A stretch of 64,000 nucleotides of DNA from Rhizobium sp. NXC24 (GTDB taxonomy: Bacteria > Pseudomonadota > Alphaproteobacteria > Rhizobiales > Rhizobiaceae): positions 1,302,001 through 1,366,000 of the forward strand of contig NZ_CP024314.1 of assembly GCF_002944315.1 (NCBI RefSeq). The letters are read 5' to 3'. Position 1 is the first letter of the stretch; every line of letters starts with the position of its first letter. Made by a program: the position numbers and the translations under genes. Below, in pieces: positions 8,561-16,699 of the stretch. A model generated the notes under the pieces. It made no database searches and was not told the origin of the DNA. It was given only the letters and a program-made list of their open reading frames with translations.

Positions 8561-9063
8561 CTCCTTTGCCAATTGGGCTCGGCGGGACCGAGCTGGTCGC
8601 GTGGCGGCTCGATCAAGCCGTCCACGCGCCGACATGGGATAGCGGCGAAGGCGCCTATCGCGTCGGCGGCCGCTGGAACAGCAAGGGCGTTCGCGCGGTC
8701 TACTGTTCGCTCGATCCCGCGACGGCAATCCTCGAGGTCGCGGTCCATAAGGGGTTTCGGGCGCTCGACACGGTGGCGCACACGTTGACGGCGGCTATCA
8801 TTGCGGATGCCGCCGATGTCCATATCGTCGACCCGGGAAGCGTGCCCAATCCCAATTGGCTCCGCCCGGGCATCCCCGGCGCGGGACAGCAAGCCTTCGG
8901 AGACGATCTGCTTCGACGCCACCGATTTGTCGCGATCCCGAGCGCGGTCTCGCCGTATAGCTGGAATCTGATTTTTCTCGCGGGCAGCGCGCCAAGTGCC
9001 TATGCCCTGAAGTTCCAGGAAGCCTTTGCTCTCGATACAAGGCTGCATCCACCCATGGCATGA
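8557..9063 (+). CDS. RES-domain toxin
   Basis: A 168-residue RES toxin. Members of this family degrade NAD+ by an ADP-ribosyl-type fold. The motifs VAWRLDQAVHAPTWDSGEGAYRVGG (conserved Arg), GRWNSKGVRAVYCS (Arg, Tyr) and the conserved Glu in AILEVAVH are visible. It follows the antitoxin with a 4-bp overlap. Length and residues look intact, so the module is probably functional. Confidence 0.92.
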   Translation: MTPLPIGLGGTELVAWRLDQAVHAPTWDSGEGAYRVGGRWNSKGVRAVYCSLDPATAILEVAVHKGFRALDTVAHTLTAAIIADAADVHIVDPGSVPNPNWLRPGIPGAGQQAFGDDLLRRHRFVAIPSAVSPYSWNLIFLAGSAPSAYALKFQEAFALDTRLHPPMA

Positions 9064-9506
9064 ACGAGCCCGGGGATGCATCGCCACCATCGTCATCTGT
9101 GAGCTCGACACCCAGAACTTTTGCCCCTGGGCCGGGCGACCATTTCATTTTCGTTTGCATGCCCGCCCATAGCGGCACGTTTGGCACTATGCTGCGGCGG
9201 ACGGAGGGTGCCTGCACTCATCGCCGGCGGCACTTTTATCAATCCATTGACCAATATCGGGAAGATTGTAGCCTGCAGAGGCGTCGCCCGAAGCTGCTTG
9301 GACACTGCTGGCGCAACCACCGCACCAAAATAGCTTTGCCGGTTGGGGTGATCATCGTTCCGCATGTTGAGAACTGGACACCGCGTTAAAAGACGTTGGG
9401 CGCCCTTCGCACGAATCTGGATGCGGCAGGTTCGAGCACCAAAGTAGTGCAGCTCCGACAATCAAGCCGAAGCGTGGATCCAAAACTGGCCCGTGCCTCG
9501 CTCAGT
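9064..9506. other. Intergenic region, no gene seen
   Basis: Only short frames without recognisable domains occur between the RES toxin and the truncated hydrolase. No promoter, terminator or repeat stood out. Confidence 0.5.
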
Positions 9507-9836
9507 TCATTCGTCCCAAGCCATTTCGCCCTTGGCGACCTTCGCACCGAGTTCGAGCGAAATCGGTATCGCGTCATTGGGATAGAGCTTCTTCCTCGCC
9601 ACGATCAGTGCTTTGGCGTCGGAGGCCTTCGCCGCTTCAGCGTCAAAGGCGGCAAGGTAATCTCTGGTATATTTCTCACTTGAAACGTCCGTCGGCCAGG
9701 CGGCAATCGCATGACCCGACACGACGATCTCAGGATCTCGGGCGAGGATGCCGTCGAGCGCAGCACGCCAGGCCTTGCGTTCCTCAACCGTCGGCAGATC
9801 GGCGACCCAGGGTACATCCCGCCAAGACCGCCACAC
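9507..9836 (-). pseudogene. C-terminal remnant of an MBL-fold hydrolase
   Basis: About 109 residues match the C-terminal third of periplasmic MBL-fold hydrolases: DLPTVEERKAWRAALDGIL, then IVVSGHA, which is the GH metal ligand segment. The HxHxDH metal motif and the whole N-terminal half are absent, and no coding sequence continues upstream. This is a 5'-truncated remnant. The 9837-10107 stretch beside it holds no recognisable gene. Confidence 0.7.
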
Positions 9837-10107
9837 CGCCGAAGACCGCCTTGAGGGACGGGACTCAGATACGGCCGCGATCCTTTATACCCGGCGCAGT
9901 ATAGTCTCACTCCGTTAGGTGAAGACTTATGCCCTGCATTGCGAGAGTTTTATAGATGGGCTTCGAGGCTCGACATCATAGGCTGGAGTCCAATCGAAAG
10001 AGAGGTGCATATTGCGATGAACGGGTGAAGATCGTTACCTCGCGGTGAGGGCACGAGCTCCCGCTTGATGATGGGAAATTTTGTCAGCTTTTTCCTACAC
10101 GGTTTTC

Positions 10108-10562
10108 TCAGTGGACCACGACGCCGCGGATGCTTTCGCCCTTGTGCATCAGCCCAAATAGTGATGGATCTTGTCCTTGCCGATCGAAAAGCGCGAGGTG
10201 CCGTCCGGCATCGGGCCTTGCCCTTGCGTGGCGCGGATCGCGGTGCAGAGGTTGGTCTTGCGGCTGAGGCAGGAATAACATTCGCGGCATTCGGGCGTAT
10301 AAAGCGGAATGACGTGATCGCCCTTCTTGACCGAGGTCACCCCCGGGCCGACATCGACGACGATGCCGGCGCCCTCATGGCCGAGGATCGCCGGGAAGAG
10401 GCCCTCCGGATCGGCGCCCGACAGGGTGAAATCGTCGGTATGGCAGATGCCGGTCGCCTTGACCTCGATCAGCACCTCGCCGGCCTTCGGGCCATCGAGC
10501 TGAACGGTCATGATTTCCAGCGGTTTACCGGCGGCAACGGCTACGGCGGCGCGTACGTCCAT
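10108..10562 (-). pseudogene. frmA: Glutathione-dependent formaldehyde dehydrogenase with internal deletion
   Basis: Class III alcohol dehydrogenase remnant. The N-terminal part is recognisable from [17 protein letters not shown] through the [12 protein letters not shown] and GHEGAGIV zinc motifs and [15 protein letters not shown] to IHHYLG. It is followed at once, in another frame, by the last 14 residues of the family ([14 protein letters not shown]) and a stop. About 220 central residues, including the NAD domain, are missing, with the junction near 10146-10152. The ATG at 10562 has a strong GGGAGATTGGGAAG site. The neighbouring gfa gene gives the expected formaldehyde-detoxification pairing. 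Confidence 0.85.
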
Positions 10563-11154
10563 CTTCCCAATCTCCCTGATCGCTGTCCACAACTTCCGGC
10601 AGCGCTTTCGCTGCGGCTTGCCGGCGTGAATTTTCGATTTTCACCTTGTGCAAGGCGATCATGTCCATGAGCTCCGGCGAGAACGCATCGTAGGCGGGAA
10701 TGCCCAGCTCGCTGAGGCGACTGCGGATGCTATTGGTCGACGAAGGAGACGTTCCGCCTTCCACTAAGGACGACACGAAAGCGGCGAATTCCACGGCCGG
10801 CTGTTCGCCATTCGCGGCAAGCTCCGGGTGCACAAAGTCGAGGCCATAGAAATGGTGATCCCTGTCGCTCACGCTGCCCACCATATAAGTGCCACAAATC
10901 TTGCAGCGGTAGCGCTCTATCTTCTGACTAGCATCCACGCACTCGAGTTTCGAAGCATTGGCCTTCTCCCTCACCGAACCGGCTGGGGCAATCGCGATCT
11001 GGGCGAATGAAGCGCCCTTTGGCTTCCAGCATTTGAAGCAGCCACAGAGATGATTGTGACTGATGGGTTCGGAGAGTTCCAATTCTACCGGATGGTCCGC
11101 ACAGTGGCAGTGCAGCACCGACCCTGCAAGCCGTCCCGTCGCTTGAGCCCCCAC
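10525..11154 (-). CDS. gfa: S-(hydroxymethyl)glutathione synthase-like protein, ends altered
   Basis: Glutathione-dependent formaldehyde-activating enzyme family (GFA zinc fold). The zinc cysteines in [21 protein letters not shown] and CKICGTYM, the [11 protein letters not shown] segment and [13 protein letters not shown] all match. The usual short leader ending in HPAV is present just upstream in frame (to about 11180) but is fused without a stop to the remains of an SRPBCC gene. The only visible start is a GTG at 11154 inside the leader. The C-terminal tail is longer and more basic than usual and overlaps the frmA start. It may be inactive. Confidence 0.6.
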   Translation of the reverse strand: MGAQATGRLAGSVLHCHCADHPVELELSEPISHNHLCGCFKCWKPKGASFAQIAIAPAGSVREKANASKLECVDASQKIERYRCKICGTYMVGSVSDRDHHFYGLDFVHPELAANGEQPAVEFAAFVSSLVEGGTSPSSTNSIRSRLSELGIPAYDAFSPELMDMIALHKVKIENSRRQAAAKALPEVVDSDQGDWEDGRTRRRSRCRR

Positions 11155-11181
11155 GGCGGGATGCAGAGTGACGGCGGTGTC

Positions 11182-11619
11182 GCGCAGGCTTTCAACCCGC
11201 GCCTTTAGTGCCGAATTGAGCTTTTCCTAGGCACGCTTCAGGTTGACGCTGATGCTTGACCAGCGTTCCTCCGCAATTGTGCCGCTGAAGCTCTCACCGT
11301 GAACCACTTGGGTGCGGCCGTTTTCCAACGGTTGAAGGAAGAAATAGTGTTCAGCGTAGAAAGCTTTCGGATCCGGCGCCCGGCTCAGCCACCTGAATTC
11401 ACGAGCCCCGACGATACGGACGATCGTCGGGGCGATCGGAATGTCTGGCACTGGCTCACTCTAGCGCAAGATGCCCTTGACCGGCTCGCCGACGGTGGTG
11501 CGGCCTTTCAGTTCGGGCAGGATCTCGTTCCATTCAGGATAGCGCTGCAAATCGTCAAGAACGCTTCAAACGAGCTGTGGCGGCGCATCGATGGTAATTT
11601 CGGTTTCCAGGACAAGCAT
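11182..11619 (-). pseudogene. SRPBCC-domain gene with three in-frame nonsense codons
   Basis: Reading one frame from the ATG at 11619 gives a complete-looking SRPBCC (polyketide cyclase/START-like) protein: TITIDAPPQLV, then LDDLQRYPEWNEILPEL, then AEHYFFLQPLENGRTQVVHGE and LKARVESL. It is broken by TGA at 11566-11568 (where the family has Trp), TAG at 11461-11463 and TAG at 11227-11229. No frameshift is needed. After the last stop the frame stays open into the gfa leader. It is decayed by point mutation, unlike its neighbours, which carry deletions. Confidence 0.75.
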
Positions 11620-11630
11620 CGAAATCTTCC

Positions 11631-11684
11631 AAAAAAAAGGAACGCTATAGGCCGTCGGCCAGCTAGGGTTGAATGCCGACGGCC
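11631..11684 (-). terminator. Terminator-like inverted repeat after the Ldh2 gene
   Basis: A perfect 10-bp inverted repeat (GGCCGTCGGC at 11650-11659, GCCGACGGCC at 11675-11684) has a 15-nt loop. On the minus strand it is followed after 11 nt by an eight-T run at 11631-11638. It lies 22 bp past the stop of the Ldh2-family gene. The long spacer to the T run makes it less than ideal. Confidence 0.5.
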
Positions 11685-11705
11685 ATCGAGCGCCGGGTTT
11701 GATCG

Positions 11706-12761
11706 TTAGATGAGTTCAGTCGGCACCCGGACGCCGCGCCGGGCTCCCTCTTCCGCAAGGCGCTTGGCTGTGCCGGCTGCAACTGGAATGCCTTCCGCAA
11801 GGTACTTTTTCGCCATCGTGAACCCGCGCTCGCCGGGGAGGAACACGTCCTGGACGCCGGACGCCGGCGACAGAGCCTTGATCGCCTTCGCCAATCCTGC
11901 AACATCCTCTTCGACCGGACTAGAGAGGCCAAACGCCCGTGGATTGATGGCAAGCGCCAATCCGTTGAAGCCGTTATCTTTCTTCTCATTAAGTGCGGGC
12001 GCGATCAGTGCGTTGCCGCCTAGCAGGCTTACCATTACCTCGATCATCAGCGAGAGGCCGGAGCCTTTGGGTCCTGCCATCGGCAAGACGGCCTTGACTT
12101 TAGCGGGATCGGTGGTCGGAACTCCGTCCGCATCGACACCCCAGTCTGCAGGAATGGGCTTGCCGGCATCCCTGGCGGCCATGACCTTGCCTAGAGCGAC
12201 GGCCGCGGTCGACATGTCGAAAAGAAGAGGATCGGACTTGGTTCCGGTGGGGGCTCCGATCGCAATCGGATTGGTCGACACCCCCTCGCCCCGTGTTCCG
12301 TGATAGACCATCAGTGGTTTGGACGCCGACATGATGATAGCGATCATACCGGCTCTGGCGATCCTCTCGGCAAAATAACCGATTGCCCCCGAATGGCTGG
12401 TACGCGTGATCTCGCAAAGCCCGATACCGAACTTGCCTGCAAGCTCCACTGCCTTGTCCGACGCCATCGACATGCCAGCTGCACCTGGGACCAGATCTCC
12501 GTCGATACGGGCGATTGCTCCGAATTCGCGCGTTACGCTCGGCTTGGCATCGCCCTTGACGATGCCGAGTTTGACCATCTCGAGGTAGCGTGGAATGCGG
12601 AGTACGCCATGGGAATCGGCGCCGCGTAGGTTCGCCCAGATAAGAAGCTCCGCGGATTGTCTGGCATAAGCCGGGCTAAAGCCGCCGGCCTCCAGGAGAG
12701 CCGCAGAAAAATCCTCCAGCACCGCGCGTGAAATCACTTTCTTCAGCGGAATCTCAGTCAT
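11706..12761 (-). CDS. Malate/L-lactate (Ldh2) family dehydrogenase
   Basis: A 351-residue NAD(P)-dependent Ldh2-family oxidoreductase (relatives: ureidoglycolate, sulfolactate and malate dehydrogenases). Conserved motifs are LRGADSHGVLRIPRY (residues about 45-59), TSHSGAIGYFAERIA with the catalytic His, and ISTNP-like VSTNPIAIGAPTG. The GSGLSLMIEVMVSLL helix is also typical. Its ATG overlaps the stop of the alpha/beta hydrolase (ATGA), so it is the last gene of the ring-cleavage-like operon. The substrate is unknown, presumably a 2-hydroxy acid. Confidence 0.88.
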   Translation of the reverse strand: MTEIPLKKVISRAVLEDFSAALLEAGGFSPAYARQSAELLIWANLRGADSHGVLRIPRYLEMVKLGIVKGDAKPSVTREFGAIARIDGDLVPGAAGMSMASDKAVELAGKFGIGLCEITRTSHSGAIGYFAERIARAGMIAIIMSASKPLMVYHGTRGEGVSTNPIAIGAPTGTKSDPLLFDMSTAAVALGKVMAARDAGKPIPADWGVDADGVPTTDPAKVKAVLPMAGPKGSGLSLMIEVMVSLLGGNALIAPALNEKKDNGFNGLALAINPRAFGLSSPVEEDVAGLAKAIKALSPASGVQDVFLPGERGFTMAKKYLAEGIPVAAGTAKRLAEEGARRGVRVPTELI

Positions 12762-13645
12762 GCCGTCACGCCCAGCGGTGACGGGAAGAATTTGTCGAGC
12801 CAGCCCTTCATCATCATCTTGGTGCGTGGCGCGTCGTTCGGCGCGAGCGGGAAATGGGCGGTCGTGTCGATCAGCATCAGTTCGGTTGGCTGACCAGCCC
12901 TTTCGAACATGCGGACAGATTCGATGGTCGGGGTGATGGTGTCATTGGCGGTGTGAAAGAGCAGAAGCGGCCGCGGCGCGATATTGGCGACCACGTCGTC
13001 GGCGCGGAAATTGTACATGGACCAGGCGGTTTCCACCGGGATCTCCATGATCGCCTTGGGCGACAGGTTCTTGCGCAGATGTTCGGGAATCGGCACGGCG
13101 TCGAAACGCGACATCCACAGGCTTTCGCCGGTTTCCTGCTTGTGCTTGCGGCCTTTTTCGAGAATGCCGACGAATTTCTCCCAGGATTCCGGCGTCGGAT
13201 GCTGGCCGCGGAACTTCCGCTCGCCATTGCCCCAGCCGCAGGAGGACAGGCAGCAGGCGAAGCGGTCGTCGACACCGGCGGTGTAGACGGAGACGGCCGC
13301 GCCAAAGCTGTGGCCGGTGATGCCGATGCGCTTTGGATCGACTTCCTCGCGCCCGGTAAGGAAGGTCAATGCATTCTTGGCGTCTGCCACCTGGTCGAAA
13401 CAGCGGACCTGGGCGCGTTCGCCCTCGCTTTCGCCGCAGCTTCGGAAATCGAACCGGAGGGCGACATAGCCGAAGGATTCCATCATTTCGGCCTGGATCT
13501 GGGCATGGCTTTCGTCCTTCGAGCCGACGAAGCCGTGGCAGACGATGAAGGCCGGCAGTTTCTGACCGGGCTTGCGGTTATCGGGAATATGGAGAACGGC
13601 CGAAAGTTTCAGTCCATCGGACATGAAGGAAAGCTTTTCCTGCAT
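12758..13645 (-). CDS. Alpha/beta hydrolase (serine esterase/C-C hydrolase type)
   Basis: A 295-residue alpha/beta hydrolase. It has the oxyanion segment VCHGFVGSKDE, the nucleophile elbow GITGHSFGAA (G-x-S-x-G), the acid in HTANDTITP and a C-terminal His in DTTAHFPL. The ATG at 13645 is preceded by GAGGAAATTGAAA; the open frame further upstream is not used. It lies between an extradiol-type dioxygenase and an Ldh2 dehydrogenase in one operon, so it may hydrolyse a ring-cleavage product or an ester of the substrate. Confidence 0.87.
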   Translation of the reverse strand: MQEKLSFMSDGLKLSAVLHIPDNRKPGQKLPAFIVCHGFVGSKDESHAQIQAEMMESFGYVALRFDFRSCGESEGERAQVRCFDQVADAKNALTFLTGREEVDPKRIGITGHSFGAAVSVYTAGVDDRFACCLSSCGWGNGERKFRGQHPTPESWEKFVGILEKGRKHKQETGESLWMSRFDAVPIPEHLRKNLSPKAIMEIPVETAWSMYNFRADDVVANIAPRPLLLFHTANDTITPTIESVRMFERAGQPTELMLIDTTAHFPLAPNDAPRTKMMMKGWLDKFFPSPLGVTA

Positions 13646-13665
13646 TTTCAATTTCCTCGATTGGA

Positions 13666-14568
13666 TCAGCCGAGCGTGGCGAAGGGGTGGAAATATTCGC
13701 GCCATTCGGCCGGCGCCGGCGTGCCCCAGACATTCATGTCGCGGACATTGCCGGGGCGATCGAGATTGGTGATCACGTTGGGCGTGAAATCGGCGTCGTC
13801 GGCGATATGAGCCATTACACCGGAGCACTCGATCATCATTCCGCTGGCATCGGTGTAATAGGCATAGGTGTTGTCGCCGGGGCGGTGGCGGCCGGGACCC
13901 CACATCAGCTGCCGGTCGAATCGATCGAGGATATCGCCGAGCCGGAGATATTGGTTGAACTCCAGGAATTCGAAGGAGACGTGGTGCAGGCCGGCGGCGG
14001 CGCCCTTGACGAGGCCCAGCACATGATGCTGGCGGTTGCCGCCATACATCCAGCTCAGTGCGTCATTGACCATGCGTTCCGAAAGCCGCAGGCCGCCGAT
14101 GGCCTCGAGTTGGGCGCGGGTGGCGGCCGGGTTCGGCGTGATCAGATTGATGTGGTCGATCCGGTTGGCGCCGACGCCCGTGGTCGGATAGCGGCGGCCA
14201 TAAGTGATGTTGCGGATTGGCGAGTGAATTTCGAACCGGAGCCCTTCTGGGGTGGCAAAGGTCACGCCCGCAGCGATGCAATCGAGGCTCGGCTCACGCG
14301 ACAGGATGCGGCAGCCGGCCCCTTCGATACGGGACGCGGCTTCTTCGACCAGGTCCGGCGTCAGCGCTTCAAGCCCAATCGTATGCGCGGAATTCTCATC
14401 GGCATGGAACAGAACAAGTTCTGCCGCCCGTCCATTGGAACTCAGCCAGGTCTGGCGGTCATCCTTATGTGGGACCTGCAGGCCGAGGATTTCTGTGGCA
14501 TCGCGGATGACGGCCTGTGGATCGGTGACATTGACCTTCATGTGCCCGACGGCGTGCACGATGTGCAT
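13666..14568 (-). CDS. Extradiol-type (VOC) ring-cleavage dioxygenase
   Basis: A 300-residue type I extradiol dioxygenase-like protein with two glyoxalase/VOC modules. The metal triad is in place: H139 (RIDHINLIT), a His in AGLHHVSFE (195/196) and E247 (MMIECSG). The conserved GDNTYAYYTDASG segment is also seen. It should cleave a catechol-like ring next to the hydroxyls with Fe(II) and O2. It is first in a three-gene operon with the alpha/beta hydrolase and Ldh2 dehydrogenase. Its promoter region holds two TTCGAAA-type motifs. Confidence 0.88.
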   Translation of the reverse strand: MHIVHAVGHMKVNVTDPQAVIRDATEILGLQVPHKDDRQTWLSSNGRAAELVLFHADENSAHTIGLEALTPDLVEEAASRIEGAGCRILSREPSLDCIAAGVTFATPEGLRFEIHSPIRNITYGRRYPTTGVGANRIDHINLITPNPAATRAQLEAIGGLRLSERMVNDALSWMYGGNRQHHVLGLVKGAAAGLHHVSFEFLEFNQYLRLGDILDRFDRQLMWGPGRHRPGDNTYAYYTDASGMMIECSGVMAHIADDADFTPNVITNLDRPGNVRDMNVWGTPAPAEWREYFHPFATLG

Positions 14569-14648
14569 TTTTTATTCCTCCCTTGGAATTCAAGGCAAAT
14601 CCTGTGTCGACTGTGGCTTTAATACGCCAGACATCGGAGCTTCGCAAG

Positions 14649-14681
14649 ATATTTCGAAAAATTACAAAATATCGAAATTTT
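14649..14681. promoter_or_regulatory. Paired TTCGAAA-type operator motifs before the dioxygenase operon
   Basis: ATATTTCGAAAAATT (14649-14663) and AATATCGAAATTTT (14668-14681) lie about 80-115 bp upstream of the dioxygenase start, touching the end of the FAH gene. They belong to the palindrome family also found at 15541-15552, 15636-15653 and 16605-16620. Confidence 0.65.
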
Positions 14682-15525
14682 AAGCGGGGCCTGAATCCGT
14701 CGTGACGGTGTTGCTCAACGTACCAATGCCACTGATCTCGACCTCCACCGTATCGCCATCTGCAAGGAAGACCGGCGGCATGCGAGTCGAGCCGAAGCCG
14801 TTGGGCGTGCCCGTAACGATCACGTCACCGGGCTCCAGCAGCGTGAACTGACTGAAATAGGAAATAAGCCAAGGGATCGGAAAGATGAGCCTGCTGGTAT
14901 CATTGCTCTGGCGGAGCTCGCCGTTCACCCGCGTGTGGAGCGAAAGCCCCGTCGGAACCGATATTTCGTCCGCAGACACCATCCAGGGGCCGAAACCTGC
15001 GGTGCGGAAGAAATTCTTGCCCGGCGTGAATTGCGTTGAATGTTTCTGCCAGTCGCGCACGCTGCCGTCATTGAAGCAGCTGTAACCAGCCACGTGGGTA
15101 AGCGCGTCGGCCTCAGCGATGCGACGACCGGCCTTCCCAATGATAACCGCAAGCTCGCCTTCATAGTCGAACTTGTCCGAGAGATCCGGCTTCAGCAAAG
15201 GTTCGCCGTGACCTGTCTGCGAAGAGGCGAACCGCGAGAAGGTCAGCGGATAGTCCGGCCTCTGCCCGACCTCACTTTCACGATCCCAATAATTGGTCGC
15301 TACGCAGAGTATCTTCGAGGGATTCGGAATAACCGGCAGGTAGCGGATGTCGGCGAGCGGATAGTCCGGCGTGAGATCGACCTCCTTACCGAGCGCCGCG
15401 AAACTGGCCTCGATGTAGCTTGTAAGATCGGGCAGTCCGGTGCGTTTTTTGAGATCGCTCACTGCATTTCCAACGACGCAGCCGAAGCTGGCCTCTCCCT
15501 TATACGAGAAACTCAAATATCGCAC
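14680..15525 (-). CDS. Fumarylacetoacetate hydrolase (FAH) family protein
   Basis: A 281-residue FAH-family enzyme (relatives: acylpyruvate hydrolase, 2-oxopent-4-enoate hydratase, HHDD isomerase). It shows CVATNYWDRESEVG, the metal-binding acidic segment FDYEGELAVIIGKAGR, the YSCFNDGSVRDWQ loop and the TGTPNGFGSTRMPP ending. A GTG at 15525 is the best start: GGGGAG sits 7 nt upstream and the protein then begins MRYLSFSYKG as in the family. The ATG at 15540 is too close to its own ribosome site. Separate from but adjacent to the dioxygenase operon; it likely acts late in the same pathway. Confidence 0.87.
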   Translation of the reverse strand: MRYLSFSYKGEASFGCVVGNAVSDLKKRTGLPDLTSYIEASFAALGKEVDLTPDYPLADIRYLPVIPNPSKILCVATNYWDRESEVGQRPDYPLTFSRFASSQTGHGEPLLKPDLSDKFDYEGELAVIIGKAGRRIAEADALTHVAGYSCFNDGSVRDWQKHSTQFTPGKNFFRTAGFGPWMVSADEISVPTGLSLHTRVNGELRQSNDTSRLIFPIPWLISYFSQFTLLEPGDVIVTGTPNGFGSTRMPPVFLADGDTVEVEISGIGTLSNTVTTDSGPA

Positions 15526-15540
15526 TGCGCATCTCCCCAT

Positions 15541-15552
15541 ATTTTCGAAAAT
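15541..15552. promoter_or_regulatory. Perfect ATTTTCGAAAAT palindrome before FAH gene
   Basis: A perfect 12-bp palindrome 15 bp upstream of the FAH start. It is the most symmetric member of the TTCGAAA motif family in this cluster and overlaps the likely transcription start, as expected for repression. Confidence 0.7.
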
Positions 15553-15635
15553 CAGAGGATTATCGTAAACACGGGCAGTATTCGGATCGCAACCCAGGCA
15601 AGGCGCTCGCAATGCGAAAATTTCAGAGATGTTGA

Positions 15636-15653
15636 TTTTTTTCGAAATTTTTC
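15636..15653. promoter_or_regulatory. TTTTTTTCGAAATTTTTC motif before gntR-type regulator
   Basis: An AT-rich near-palindrome centred on TTCGAA lies 63 bp upstream of the GntR/FCD regulator start, in the divergent space shared with the FAH gene. It suggests autoregulation of the regulator through the same operator type. Confidence 0.65.
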
Positions 15654-15715
15654 ATATCTCATGAACGTGGATCCCTGCACATGGGACATGCGCAAGAATT
15701 GAGCGGGAGAGCCTA

Positions 15716-16447
15716 TTGGAAGATCAAAAAACAGGTAGCGAGACACGGGCCGGCGATGTGCTGCAACGCATGCGGTTGGACATCATCAACTGCGTATTGA
15801 AGCCGGGAGAGAAGCTTCGGTTTGAGGCCCTGCGCACCATGTACGCAGTCAGCTTTTCGACCCTGCGGGAGGCGCTTTCGCGCCTTGCTGCGGAAAATCT
15901 GGTGATTGCCGAAGGACAGCGTGGCTTTGTGGTTGCACCGGTTTCGATCGCCGACCTCAATGATCTGACGAATGTCCGCGTTCTGATCGAGCGCGAAGCA
16001 CTTGTGAAATCGATCCGCAACGGCGACGACCGTTGGGAAGGCAATATCCTCGCCACCTATCATCGCATGGACAAGCTGCAGCAGCGTCTCGGAAGGGAAT
16101 ACTACCTTTCCGAGGAATGGAGTTCCGTGCACGGGGAGTTCCATGCTTCGCTCGTTTCAGCCTGCGAATCTCCAGTGCTACTTGAAATCAGGAGCAAGCT
16201 CTTCGAGCGGGCGCATCGCTACCGGCGCATGTCGTCGCAGTTCCGGCCCTACTGGCGCGAGAAAACCGCCGAGCACAAGATGATCGTCGACGCCACGCTG
16301 GCGCGCGACCAAGAAAAGGCGCTGAGCCTGATCGACCAGCATATCCGTGAAACAAGCGAAAATGTCATCGAGCACGCCGGGCATTTGTTCCCGGATCTGA
16401 AACGCGGGACGCCGAAGAAGAGGAAGTCGCTGTCTGCCGCTGAGTGA
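15716..16447 (+). CDS. GntR-family (FCD) transcriptional regulator of the ring-cleavage cluster
   Basis: A 243-residue regulator with a winged helix (about residues 12-75: KPGEKLRFEALRTMYAVSFSTLREALSRLAAENLV) and a C-terminal FCD ligand domain with the metal-site pattern D-x4-R, H (VHGEFH) and H (EHKMIVDATLARD, IDQHI). The likely start is a TTG at 15716 after CGGGAGAGCCTA; the next ATG would cut into the first helix. It sits among the catabolic genes and divergent from the FAH gene. Recurrent TTCGAAA palindromes in four promoters are its probable sites. Confidence 0.88.
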   Translation: MEDQKTGSETRAGDVLQRMRLDIINCVLKPGEKLRFEALRTMYAVSFSTLREALSRLAAENLVIAEGQRGFVVAPVSIADLNDLTNVRVLIEREALVKSIRNGDDRWEGNILATYHRMDKLQQRLGREYYLSEEWSSVHGEFHASLVSACESPVLLEIRSKLFERAHRYRRMSSQFRPYWREKTAEHKMIVDATLARDQEKALSLIDQHIRETSENVIEHAGHLFPDLKRGTPKKRKSLSAAE

Positions 16448-16604
16448 GGCGGCGTGCGGCCTTCGTCTTGCTTGCTGCCGCAACGTGGCGGTCGAGCTGC
16501 CAGCCGGCTCCTCGCGTTCGCCTTCCCATTAAGAGAGCCGGATCATGTATTGGCGAAATCAACGCAGAATGTCTGGCATTCTCTATGATTTACGAAATAG
16601 GTTG

Positions 16605-16620
16605 AATTTTCGAAATTTTC
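16605..16620. promoter_or_regulatory. AATTTTCGAAATTTTC operator motif before alcohol dehydrogenase
   Basis: A TTCGAA-centred near-palindrome 80 bp upstream of the zinc alcohol dehydrogenase start, with a weaker TTTACGAAAT at 16589. It matches the motif family seen before the dioxygenase, FAH and GntR genes. Confidence 0.65.
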
Positions 16621-16699
16621 GGATTACGACTGTTTTCAGGCGGAGGAGCGCCCCGACCCCGTGAAAGGGTCATCGAGATCTGTACCTGAGGAGGAATCC

